NCBI GenBank assembly: GCA_914767885.1
Contig: CAJZBQ010000053.1
Span: 1,648,501 to 1,712,500 of the forward strand
Source: Blepharisma stoltei
Lineage: Eukaryota; Ciliophora; Heterotrichea; Heterotrichida; Blepharismidae
Reading direction: 5' to 3'
Length of the DNA: 64,000 bases
The translations under genes were made by a program, and so were the position numbers. The notes under the pieces were generated by a model that saw nothing but the letters and a program-made list of their open reading frames with translations, did not search any database and was not told the origin of the DNA. Positions 52,481 to 61,971 of this stretch are shown piece after piece (positions within the stretch are counted from its first letter, which is position 1; each line of letters opens with the position of its first letter).

Positions 52481-53026
52481 ATTAAATCTTTAGATATATC
52501 TGATTAAAGATTAATTGAATTTTCTTTGATTTGCACATTTCATGTAATTGAATTTTTGCATTGAATTAGGAGATATTTAAGTTAACTTTTTTAGAAAAAT
52601 TATATTGAAATTTTTCAGGATTTAAACTTTATTTCTTTATAGCTGTCTATTTTGATAGAAAATAATTTTTTCAGGTAATTTAAACTATCTAGAATCAATA
52701 TAGTTCAATTAACCATTTAGATGGTCCTGGGCTGGGAGAATCTAGGCAGCTACCCAAGTTGGTTCTCCAACTCAAGTTGACAAATGAACTCTGGAAGTCG
52801 ACAAATAAGCCCAATACAAAGATATTTGTCAGCTCTCCAAGTTGGTTCTTCAGCCTAATTTGGAGAGCCAACTCGGGTGCTCAGCATTTTCCCAGCCCAA
52901 AACCATCTAAATGGATTCCAGGGCTATATAACTTACCAAAATTGTTTAAGGTTTTTTCATATTTTACGTCATTACCACTAATTATTGAATTTATGGAAAA
53001 TATAAGGCTTCCCAAAGCATTATAAT
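52481..53026. other. Divergent intergenic region with foldback
   Basis: Spacer between the RING/DUSP gene and the RING-H2 gene; contains the foldback element 52713-52914. Confidence 0.45.
52713..52914. mobile_element. Foldback element, intergenic
   Basis: Ends CCATTTAGATGG (52713-52724) and CCATCTAAATGG (52903-52914) are exact inverted repeats, continuing inward imperfectly (CTGGGCTGGGA / TCCCAGCCCA; GTTGGTTCTCC / GGAGAGCCAAC). No clear target duplication. GC-richer than the flanks. Confidence 0.6.
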
Positions 53027-54038
53027 ATGGATCACAAAAAAGGGGTTTATTTGCTTACCCTATGCGTTTTCATCCTTTCTTACGATGCTCTCCTTATTGC
53101 TTATCTCTTTTATACTAAATTCAACGAAACAATTATCCAGATTTTTGGATTTTTATTTTTCCTGTTAAGCCTCCTGATAAACCCTATAATCCTAGTAATC
53201 TTTGCCAAGCAAACAACACAGCTTTCAGTATGTCGCTTTAACGCAAGGCTCATTATTTTTGTCCCAGCAGCAATTTTTTTGGCAAACACATTTTTAGTCT
53301 TCATCCCTGCAATTCTAAAAAAATTAATGCGTGTTGTGGGTGTTACTGATACCAGAATAATTGCTTATACAGCAGCTGTTATATTTATTGGAAAAATAGC
53401 TACTACTGGATTATTAGATTATTCTTTTCCAATATGTCTTGCTCATATTGTATATATATTATAGTTAGATTTGTGAGACTTAACTAAGACGAAAATTTTA
53501 TTTTGTCAAACTCTTATTATTGGGAACAACATTGCTTCAGCTGATTCATTAGAATATTTTGATTTTGCATTTATAGCTGGAGATATATTGGTCACTCTCC
53601 TTCTCTGCATTTTTGTATGCTGCTTTGGCAAGGATTCCATAAAATCTTGTATGGGACGCTATTTCTCATCTCTAGACTTAGAACAATCACTATTATACTT
53701 ATTTACAAAGGATAGCACACTAAGGAGCATTTTTTGGTTGGCCGGACAATAGCTGGCTTGCCAAATTCATTGGCATGACATATTTTCTGGCTAACCAAAT
53801 TTAAGAATGGAGAACCAAAAAATGCTCCTTGGGCTCTTGGCAAATAGGTATAGAACCTATTGAAGTTCAGTTTTCTGATAAAATCAAGCAGGAATCTTGT
53901 GCTATTTGCTTAGAACGCTTCACTTATGGTGAAATTCTCTCAAATCTACCCACTTGTGAGCATTCTTTTCACAAAAATTGCTTAAATCGGTGGATGGAAT
54001 ATAAGAAGGCATGTCCTCTTTGCAGAAGTGAAGGGTAA
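53027..54038 (+). CDS. Multi-span membrane RING-H2 protein, 290 aa
   Basis: ATG 53027 to TAA 54038 after removing the intron 53450-53464 and a foldback IES 53721-53844 (873 nt). About six hydrophobic spans occupy residues 8-200. A cytosolic C-terminal RING-H2 finger (about 240-285) reads CAICLERFTYGE..LPTCEHSFHKNCLNRWM..CPLC, with all eight ligands. The family resembles membrane-bound plant/protist RING-H2 E3 ligases of ER or endosomes. TGA in DLWDLT reads as Trp. Confidence 0.85.
53450..53464 (+). other. 15-nt spliceosomal intron
   Basis: GTATATATATTATAG, phase 0, between ..ICLAHI and LDLWDLTK. Retention gives TAG. Confidence 0.85.
53721..53844. mobile_element. IES 23, foldback element with a mutated right TA
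   Basis: AAGGAGCATTTTTTGGTT (from 53723) is repeated inverted (AACCAAAAAATGCTCCTT, ending 53830). The left flank is TA; the symmetrical right position (53830-53831) is TG. The next TA (53845-53846) keeps the frame (..KDSTL-GIEPIEVQ), as does cutting at the TG. The palindrome contains an in-frame TAG, so it must be removed or spliced for the RING to be made. Confidence 0.72.
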
Positions 54039-54253
54039 CTGCAATGATAAATTAATTAACAAATTTTAATTTATTTTGTTGATAAAAGCTTGCTTAATTT
54101 TTTATAATATCTTGAAATTAATATCTTGTGCTGCTGAGATTCGCTGTTTTCTATTTTATTTTCAGTTAGTTTTGGAGATAGTCCATGATATTTCCTGGCA
54201 CTGATAGACTTTGGACTAGTTCTATGCATCATTTTTGGAAAATAAAAATTTGA

Positions 54254-54703
54254 CTAGATAGGTTTTACCACATAAGGAGCTAGTGATGGATTTGCTTTTG
54301 GACTTTGAGTATCAGAATTAAATGCAAAACAAGAGCTTGATTTGCTGGCAATAGATCCTTTAGGAGAGCAGTTCGCAGATGCAGGCTTTATTGGGTTTTT
54401 ATTTGAATTCCTTGGGGTTACTAAACAACTATTTGGATTTTTAGCAGTTATCTTAGACTTTTGTACTAATTTTCCTTCTTCAATTTCGTTGGGCTCTTTT
54501 TCATTCCATGTGATGTCAATAATTTCTTCAAGAATAGTTTTTAAGGAGGATTTAACAGATTCTGATGAATTGATTTTTTTCATTTTCCTCAAAATTGCCT
54601 GAATTTCTACGAAGTGTGCTTCATATTCTTGGTTTTCTATTATTTTTTCAACATTTTCATGCAAGTTCAGCTCTTGTACAACTTGTTCATTTCAGCTTGA
54701 CAT
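54254..54703 (-). CDS. Unknown protein, 149 aa
   Basis: ATG 54703 (MSSWNEQVVQEL, one TGA as Trp) to TAG 54254. The first 80 residues are a helical, acidic segment; the rest is Ser/Pro/Asn/Lys-rich and disordered. No domain recognised. It converges with the RING-H2 gene. Confidence 0.6.
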
Positions 54704-54812
54704 TTTATATTAAATCATTATATGCTTGCTTGCTACTTATACTCTAAAACGCAATAATTTATAAAGGATTTGGCATATAATCTCATATATCTTATCTATT
54801 AACTCTAATTAT

Positions 54813-55292
54813 CTAATGAGTAAAAAAGTTCCCCAAATCGTTTCGTGCAAAGCCTGGGTTGGTCTCTCTTATATGATAATCATTCATAACAAATGGGAGT
54901 CTTCTGCTCTGATGGGAAACTAGTCTTGGGTATGATTCATCGCTTCTGAGCTTTGTTGTCTTTGCCAAGCCTATCAGTTCTTGTTTTTTTCTTGGGTCAA
55001 TATTAGAAAATTTGCTTGCCATGGTCGATAGCATAAGCTCTTGCCTTGACTGTCGTCTTCTTAAAAAGCCAGTCGTTTGAGCTCTGGCTGGTGGCTTGAT
55101 TGGTGTCTCATCTCTATTAGGGCTGCATTGATACCTGAAAACATTGAAATGGGTTGTATTGTAGAGAACTTTATCATTTGTGGTCCCTATGTCATCATAG
55201 AAAATTTCCTTGGAGCGGGAATAGTTGACATAAGGCTGCTTTTTAAAATAAGAGTAAGCTTTTAAGTCGTCGAGGCTTTTTTGGCTATTCAT
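54813..55292 (-). CDS. Unknown basic protein, 159 aa
   Basis: ATG 55292 gives MNSQKSLDDLKAYSYFKKQP; the frame is open further upstream but has only a non-ATG start there. Stop at 54813. The protein is Arg/Tyr/Asn-rich with no span or coiled coil, ending HIRETNPGFARNDLGNFFTH. The short aromatic motifs recall microtubule inner proteins, but no family was identified. Confidence 0.6.
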   Translation of the reverse strand: MNSQKSLDDLKAYSYFKKQPYVNYSRSKEIFYDDIGTTNDKVLYNTTHFNVFRYQCSPNRDETPIKPPARAQTTGFLRRRQSRQELMLSTMASKFSNIDPRKKQELIGLAKTTKLRSDESYPRLVSHQSRRLPFVMNDYHIRETNPGFARNDLGNFFTH

Positions 55293-55439
55293 TTTATATA
55301 AAATTTTGAAGACTATATGTAACTGTTTAAAATTATTATAATTTACTTGACTGAAAATAGACAGGAGGGTAAATTCCCTCATATTTTAGGCTAAATCAAG
55401 ATTTATTTATTAGAAAACGATTAAATCCTCTAAAAAGAG

Positions 55440-56981
55440 TTAATTAGGCTCTGTGACAGTTAAAGCAAACTCTTTTTCTTCTATAATAGGTTTCCATGGT
55501 GAGACTTCTTGGAATTTCCAATTAATTACAAAAGAAACACCTGACAAGCAGGTTAAAATCCAAAACATTGCTTGATAGCCTAAAGAAGGCACGATATAAA
55601 GTTGAGTTAAAAATATCACAATCGTCGCAAAGCCAAAACTGAAAAAAAATATTCCAAAAATTTTGGCTCCCATACTAAATATCCATTACTTTCTACCAAA
55701 AAGCTTCGCCATAACAGTAGGGAATAAGGAAAAATGGCCGCCTTCACACATCATAATTACACAAATTCAGATAAAAAACAATGCTTCAACTGAGCTTATA
55801 TATTCTATATTTTATTAAGCACAATCAATTATATAGTTTTCTTTAATTTAAATTAGCATAATGGTCTTATACTATTAAGGTTTAAACCAATCATATGCCG
55901 AATAATATAGTGTTGCCATCATAATGATTTGGATTACTAACAAAATTCCATATGCTAACCTAAAGTTTGATCTGTCCATCAAATATGCTCATATATATCG
56001 AAAACTTCCATTGAATACTGAACTAACTGACCCTACAATTGACAAAAAATCGTCATCACCGATTTTTTCATTTCCAAAACTTTTATATGATCCCGCTACA
56101 TAATATCCCGAAGCTAGATCTAAAATTACCGGTAGAGCATATGCTTGCTATAAAAAGCATTATAAATTTGTGTGACTTTATTCCTTCTTTTACATTTGGA
56201 CATGAATAATCGTCCTTTTCAGCCTTATTTTGTTTTATTATAGGTGCAAGCAATAAAATTCCAACGACGCTCATAATTAAATAGCAAAGAGAAAGTCACC
56301 TGAGCATAGCAGGAACTCCATCAGCAATGCTGCTATCAAAATAATGGTTTGTTGTTCCATCATCTTTAACTTTTATATTAGCTTTTTCGTTGTTTGGGTT
56401 TACTATTTTCGTAGCAATTTGATTATAAATTGCTGCTCCCAACCCAAAACCTCCAACTATGACTCCACTTACCTTTCCTTTTGAATTAGGGAAGTGACTC
56501 CAGCCTATAATTAGAGGAGTTGTATATGACAACCCGCAGCCTAGGCCAAACATAAACCCATATGTAATGCTGAAGCTTACTAAGTCTTTGCAAAATGAGC
56601 TTGCAAATATCCCGAGTACCAAAAGAGAATTTCCAATTATTATAGATCTGAATAATATTTACATATAAGGAGAATATTGTTGGGCAATTCAGGAGCCAAG
56701 GAAATTTGTCATAGTGCTTGCAGTCACTTGTAAAGTAAATAAAATATTGATGTCCTGGATGGTAACAGAATGTTCGTGCTCCCTTAAATAAGATGCTATG
56801 TATCCACTAATATTCCCAGTAATATATAAAGTCCCTAACACCTACCTAGCATCTACCAAGTGAATAAGAAAAGACCCTAGTAATAATAATAAATTTAGTT
56901 TACAGCTGCTTAAAAGCTCAAATTTTTCTTGAAATAATTAAAAGACCCTAGTAAAGATAATATTTTCCTTTTTCTATCCAT
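55440..56981 (-). CDS. MFS transporter (oxalate/formate-antiporter or monocarboxylate type), 444 aa, four introns and two short IESs
   Basis: ATG 56981 to TAA 55440. Removing introns 56842-56856, 56648-56662, 56114-56129 and 55675-55689 plus IESs 56878-56948 and 55801-55875 leaves 1,335 nt. Twelve spans are expected; visible landmarks are YGFMFGLGCGLSYTTPL, GKVSGVIVGGFGLGAAIYNQI, a loop, GSVSSVFNGSFRYIWAYLMDR (the MFS loop motif after the central loop) and EGGHFSLFPTVMAKLFGRNMG. This pattern matches oxalate/formate-antiporter-like MFS proteins; the substrate is likely a small carboxylate but is not proven. It is the most finely fragmented gene in the window. Confidence 0.82.
55675..55689 (-). 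other. 15-nt spliceosomal intron
   Basis: Minus strand GTAATGGATATTTAG, phase 2, in LFGRN-MGAKIFG. Confidence 0.85.
55801..55875. other. IES 24, 75-bp AT-rich IES (one boundary tentative)
   Basis: Stops follow ..YDWFKP; the frame resumes YISSVEALFFIW. TA 55801-55802 with TA 55876-55877 gives 75 bp; TA 55894-55895 is also phase-compatible (93 bp, dropping six residues). Confidence 0.6.
56114..56129 (-). other. 16-nt spliceosomal intron
   Basis: Minus strand GTAATTTTAGATCTAG; removal shifts frame so that ..SICSTA continues as SGYYVAGSYKSFG. Confidence 0.82.
56648..56662 (-). other. 15-nt spliceosomal intron
   Basis: Minus strand GTAAATATTATTCAG, phase 2, in QQYSPYI-SIIIGNS. Confidence 0.85.
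56842..56856 (-). other. 15-nt spliceosomal intron
   Basis: Minus strand GTAGATGCTAGGTAG, phase 0, in GSFLIHL-VLGTLYIT. Confidence 0.82.
56878..56948. other. IES 25, 71-bp IES flanked by 15-bp direct repeats
   Basis: AAAAGACCCTAGTAA occurs at 56869-56883 and 56940-56954. The intervening DNA has in-frame stops. Removing one repeat plus the interior (71 bp, through either TA of the repeat) gives MDRKRKILSLLGSFLIHL, a normal MFS start. Confidence 0.82.
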
Positions 56982-57033
56982 CTTTTTAATATATAAAAAA
57001 TCATACTTATTTATTCAACAGTGAAATTTATTT

Positions 57034-59157
57034 TTAGAATCCTGGATGCACTCTTAAAAATATAGGGAATCTTGGCTTTCCTTTATTGCTGACTTCTTGG
57101 TATTTATAAGTAACTCTTGATCCGATTTTTGGAGGCCTTCTTCTTTGTTCATCAGTAAACCCTGATCCGATTTTGAAATTTACCCCATTGTCTCCTACAA
57201 CTTCTAAGGCTCCCATAAGATTAGCCAGTCTTCCTGTGCCTTTTTGATGGCCTGTAACAGTGGCTTCTGCATCAAAAAATGTTTTTACTTTGAGTAGTGT
57301 ATCAGATCTTCTATGCTCATACATGCTACCAGGTTTTCTGAGCATTAAACCTTCACCTCCAAGGTCTTGGACTCGTTGTAGCTCTCTTTCCATATGTTCT
57401 TTGCTTTCACACCTATAATGCTCATGTGCTCTCACATATGGTGATTGCAATTTCGCAGCTAAGTTGTGAAGATAGTTCAATCTGTCTTCGAATGGTGCTT
57501 TTAAAGATGGGGCATCAAACAGGACATATACAATTTTTGCCCACTCATTCATATCATATTTTTGAGCATCTTGCCTTTTAATTATTCCGACACATTCTGA
57601 AAACTGCTTTCGGCCCATTCACAGCTCTCCATCTAAGCTGACAGTTTTTGGTAATTTTTCAATAAAAAACTTGGGTGCAAAAAATGGGTTTCCGTTTCTT
57701 GACTGAAGACGGCTACCATTCCAATAGCATCTAACACCATCTAGTTTTTCACTCATAATTCAGCCTGTTGGATCTATACTATCATCCCAGGTTTGGGCTA
57801 ATAAAACTTGAATTTTATCTGCAGGCTTTCCTTTTCCTCTTTCTATTACATATCTTGGATCTATTCTTATAAGGTCGTTTCCTTCGATTTTTCTCTGTTT
57901 TACTTTTTCTTCTTCATCATATGGCAGAATAGCACTTCCTGTAAGCGCTGGGACTCACTCACCATTTTGAATACTCCCAAGGATTTTTTGACGTATTTTT
58001 TTAGGAATTCCTAATTCTTGGAGATCATTCTCGTTCATCGTCAAAACTTGATCAGGATGAATCCCTCTTGTTTCAAAATTCAGCACATACCTTCCTAAAT
58101 TAATAGAATCCATCATGCTTTGTATGGTTGTATAGGGGTTAATTTTTTCTCTGCTCCTTTTCACTGGGAGATTTTCTAACATTTGTGTCTGATTTAAGTC
58201 CATTTCATTTTCCTCGTCAGTTTTTTCTAAAATTTCTTCTTCAGTTTCTGCTAACACCTCGGTATGCTGACTTGTATTGAGGTCTTCGTCTTTTATATCA
58301 GGTTTTTCAAAGATAAAACTGGTTAAAACACCGTTTTCTTCGTCTTCTACTATTTGATGCTGATGCATAGAAGATAAAAGAAGGGCTTGTGAGACAGGAA
58401 AGGCATGATCGTCTATTTCTACTGCTCCACTTCTACGTAAAAAGCCAGGCTGCGATTTAGGAGCGTCAAGGCTATGGGTTTCTTCTTCATCTTCACTGAT
58501 TTCTAGTGTGCATTGCTTATCTAATTCGCTTAAAAATCCTCCTTCTTTTTTATTGCCTTCCTCTGAGCAGATAGACATGGTTTTAATTAAATCGCTTTTG
58601 TTGAAATCAAAGGTAAACTTTGGAGAGTTTCTCTTGTACCCAGTTGCAAGCATTTTTCTAATCATTTCTTTTGCTTTAGCAAGAGCAGTTTGGTGGTCTT
58701 TATAAGTGTAAATTGAAGTTTCAGGTGGGCCGGCTCTTGACCCTTTTTCAGTTTTTACTCTTTCTTCGTGCACTTGGATTTTTATAAACTCAGGTCCTTT
58801 TTCTAACCTTTTTATGCGTAAAAAAAAAAAAAAGAAAACTATTTATCAATATTTTTGAATTTCTTTTAAAAAGATTAAGTAATCACCAAGAAATTCATCA
58901 ACCACAGCAATTTCTGGGGCTTGCTTGAATGCATATCCTTTCGATCTTTTTGAAGTTATCATATCTTTACCTTTTAGCAATGCTTTATCTATTGAATTAA
59001 ATCGTTTTCATGATGTTTCTATATCTTCCTCTTTTCCACCTGATATTTTTCCAGTTCTAATATGATTTGTTTGATTTTCATTTCTAATTTCCCAAAATTT
59101 CCCATCAGAGTTTTGCATGTAAATTTTTGAGTTAATTCCGAAATCAATAGAATCCAT
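57034..59157 (-). CDS. WGR-WGR-SAM-DNA ligase protein, about 683 aa
   Basis: ATG 59157 to TAG/TAA near 57034. Domain order: WGR 1 (residues 1-80, KFWEIRNENQTNHIRTGKIS..KGYAF), one short interruption (about 58804-58875), WGR 2 (about 100-150, FIKIQVHEERVKTEKGSRAG..MLATGY), acidic linker, SAM domain (about 312-375, NLGRYVLNFETRGIHPDQVL..LGIPKKIRQKIL), then a small ATP-dependent DNA ligase: adenylated Lys in SEKLDGVRCYWNG (about 445), FFAPKFFIEKLP, SLDGELW, GGEGLMLR, LLKVKTF and an OB fold ending RFPIFLRVHPGF. The ligase core resembles short viral/bacterial-type ligases more than eukaryotic Lig1/3/4. Several TGAs read as Trp. WGR domains sense DNA breaks in PARPs; a DNA-repair or DNA-rearrangement role is inferred. 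Confidence 0.82.
58804..58875. other. IES 26 (tentative), between the two WGR domains
   Basis: The WGR 1 frame ends in TAA after ..LKEIQKYW and the WGR 2 frame has no ATG nearby, so the two must be joined. Phase-compatible TAs are at 58804, 58813 and 58819 on the left and 58867 and 58876 on the right. 58804-58875 (72 bp) is preferred because other short IESs here are 71-80 bp. Confidence 0.45.
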
Positions 59158-59200
59158 TTTATAAACGATTTAGGTGAGGGAAAACTTGCATATCTATATT

Positions 59201-59612
59201 AATTAGTCTAGACATAGATTACTTAATTTAATTTTCTTCCAGTTAAGCCTCTAGATATGCAGGACCATAAGGTCCCTTTTTCTTAGGCTTGATCGCTCCC
59301 TTGATTGTATGCACGACCTACCGACAAAGTTCGCCTCTTATAGCCTCCATGAAATCATTTGAAGGCCCAGAAGTACTGGGACCATTGCGACTTGGCGATT
59401 CGCCTCACTCTATCTGACTTTCCTCCAGTGCCTGTTCGGCCTAAGGGTTCTGTCTTTATTGGAATGAGGTAAAACACTTTCTTGTAAGATAAAAATCTTT
59501 GTCATTTCTTCCCTATCAGACAGAAGTGCTCATGTACCATAATAAAAGTTGGCTGAGTGAGAGGAAATTTGCGGAGTGTAATCTCCTCTCATCTGAAACC
59601 ATTTTATTATAA
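59201..59612. mobile_element. GC-rich SINE-like insert, intergenic
   Basis: A 412-bp GC-richer block between exact 14-bp copies of TGCATATCTATATT (59187-59200 and 59613-59626). No coding capacity. It lies just upstream of the ligase gene. Confidence 0.72.
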
Positions 59613-59626
59613 TGCATATCTATATT

Positions 59627-59745
59627 CACAAATTTAAAGTTTTGAATACTTAAGAAGATAATAAAGTTTTATGATATAATCTAGGATTTATATATATAAA
59701 AAAGACGATTGTCAATAAAAGTAATATGCATTAAAATGGAGTGGA
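59627..59745. other. AT-rich spacer between two inserts
   Basis: About 120 nt of AT-rich DNA separates the two GC-rich inserts; nothing recognised. Confidence 0.4.
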
Positions 59746-60200
59746 GAATCACCCCACCCTCTTAGCACCTGTAGCTGGGGAGACCCAAGGACCTTGAGTA
59801 AGGAGGATGACGCTCTGTCTGTATGTGTATCCGGCAAGGTTTTACTTGGTTTGATGGAAGCAATGTCCGATTTGCGGACCGTAAGCTCAGGTCAAGATTT
59901 TAAATAGGAGGGAAGATGGAGTTCGGAGTTGGAAAGGGACCACAGTACTAGTGAGGTTCCTCTTGATCGATCGGGAACGCTCCCCAGCGCGATAACAGGC
60001 GTTGCGTCCTGGGCTATGAATTTCTATCTTTGCCGACAGATGACCCAGAAATTCGTTTTTTCGAATTTTCTGGAAACCATCCAGCTGATGTATGGCATAG
60101 TGACCCAGAGCCTCTAACTCACGGGTAGCAAGTGCAAGCCCCCATTCGTGAGGAGTCACACAGTGAGAGGCGTTCTCGAACTGTCAAGCAAGCAGTAGAG
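59746..60200 (+). mobile_element. GC-rich SINE-like insert related to 18180-18718
   Basis: Contains ATCCGGCAAGGTTTTAC at 59829-59845, identical to 18252-18268, and further parallel stretches (GGGCTATGAATTTC..TTTGCCGACAG.. against GGCTTTGCATTT..TTGCCGATAG). The minus strand of 20690-21227 is also similar. Edges are approximate; no target duplication was found. Confidence 0.6.
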
Positions 60201-60384
60201 CGTACAGAGGTGAAATTGGTTTGATTTTGAGTCTACCCATAGGCTTTCAATAATCTTAATTAAGTTTAAATTTAAGTCTATAAAAAGTAGAGAGAATATA
60301 TGACACTGTCCTATCTGTTTAGCTGAGTAGGCTGATATCATAAGGCTCACTATATTTAGTTAAAATAATTGAGCTAAATTATCT

Positions 60385-61947
60385 TTAAATTAAGCTGAAA
60401 GTCTGCACAACTGGGTATGATGAATTCTTTTCTTCTTTCTCCATGCTCAACAGCTCAATACTTGCAAGGTTTACTTTTATATCAAATACAAAATTCCTCG
60501 CCAATACATCAGAAATATCCATTTTCTGGTTGTTTTCAGACTTTGCCAAAGTCAAATGTTGAGCTTTCTGCACGCTTCCTCCTACTAATTTAGCGTTCTG
60601 TTTTTTTAGGTCTTCTTGGCTGATAATTCCTCCATCCATAAGGGTTTTCACAAGCGCAGTGTTCATTTGATTCATCTTATCTGTTTCTGCATCTTGTTTA
60701 AGTTCTAAAGTAAGCACATTCGCAGCAGTTGGCTTTCCAAAGAAGCCAACTTTATCAAATGTAAGGCTAAGTGGAGATCCTTGAAGGCTTCGTTTTATAG
60801 AGTCTAAATTATTGTTAACAAGGCTTACTGTTTGGTCAGTTGATTCTAAATTCATCAATGCAAGCGTCAAGTGGAATTTGTTAGGGGTGTTTATTCAATC
60901 GTTCTTAAAGTTACCAATTCGGCATGTGAGGATTTCTTGTTGTGCTTTAGCTATGTTTGGATCGTTCTCCATGCTCAAAGCGAAGAAATGGGTGAATTTC
61001 TTCTGTTTTTTGCCAGATCCCCACGATTTCATAGCTTTTTGGTCAGTTTTTACTAATTTAATAAAATTCGCATACCCTTCCTTGACTTGATCCTTCGTAT
61101 ATCCAATAATTTCTAAAACTTTTGTGTTTTTATTGATCAAAAACTCGACGTTATTTCTCATTTTTGATTTTAAATTTTTTATATTTTGCCCTTTATTTGC
61201 TAACAAAAGAGTGATGCATGGCTGAGGCAGATCTTTTACATTGGTTTTATAGCCTTGCCACTTATTATCCCAGTTCATCTGTAATTCAGGGTATTCTTCA
61301 ATTTCAATGGTTTCTTTTTCTTCTTCTTTTTTTTCTTCCTCTTCTTTTTCATCAGCTTCTATTTGTATTGGGTTTAGATCTGATGGCTTTAGTATCATGA
61401 TTAGCTTTCTCGTTTTTTGGTTAATGACGTTGTATTCTGATGGTTTTGATGCCTGTGTTTTATTGAGAAAATTAAGTATCATTTCATTAGCATTCATTAC
61501 AAACTCTGGGCTATTTCCTCTGATTTCTACAGTTAAATCTTTTATGTTCCCTTTTAAGACTGTGTGAGTTTCTGATTCAACTCTTTTTTGGTATTCAGTT
61601 CTGTCTAAGCTGCAAGCCCCAATCACAATTGTGAAATGCTGCCTATTGTTAAGCTTGTTATATAATGTGTAAGAATTCATCTGTGAATCATAAAAAATTG
61701 TCTCAATGATTGAACTTTCGATTTTTGGTTCTTCAACTACATATTTTTTAGTTAAGTCTTGCATGAGGTCTTCATAATCTTTGACGTCTAGGTTCACAAT
61801 TTCTTCTTCGCCTTCTCCATCATCTTCTTCTAAAAGCATCAAATTATTTTCTTGGAATTTTGACTGTACAGGCTCCTGCAGCACAATTGGATATTTCCTA
61901 TAAACTCTTTTTCCTACTGAAATCAGAACTGCAGATTCCTCAGCCAT
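60385..61947 (-). CDS. ASCC1-like protein (KH-like + 2H phosphoesterase / AKAP7-NLS domain), 520 aa
   Basis: ATG 61947 to TAA 60385, uninterrupted; TGA at 60895 reads as Trp (NFKNDWINTPNKFH). The C-terminal half (about residues 340-520) is a 2H domain: FTHFFALSM start, first catalytic motif HLTLALM (about 360) and second QHLTLAK (about 460). The middle (about 235-310) resembles a KH fold (ITLLLANKGQNIKNLKSKM..). An acidic Glu/Lys-rich linker lies near 200-225. ASCC1 functions with the ASCC helicase complex in alkylation repair and RNA metabolism; that role is inferred. Confidence 0.78.
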
Positions 61948-61971
61948 GAATAGATAAATTAATATTAAAAT

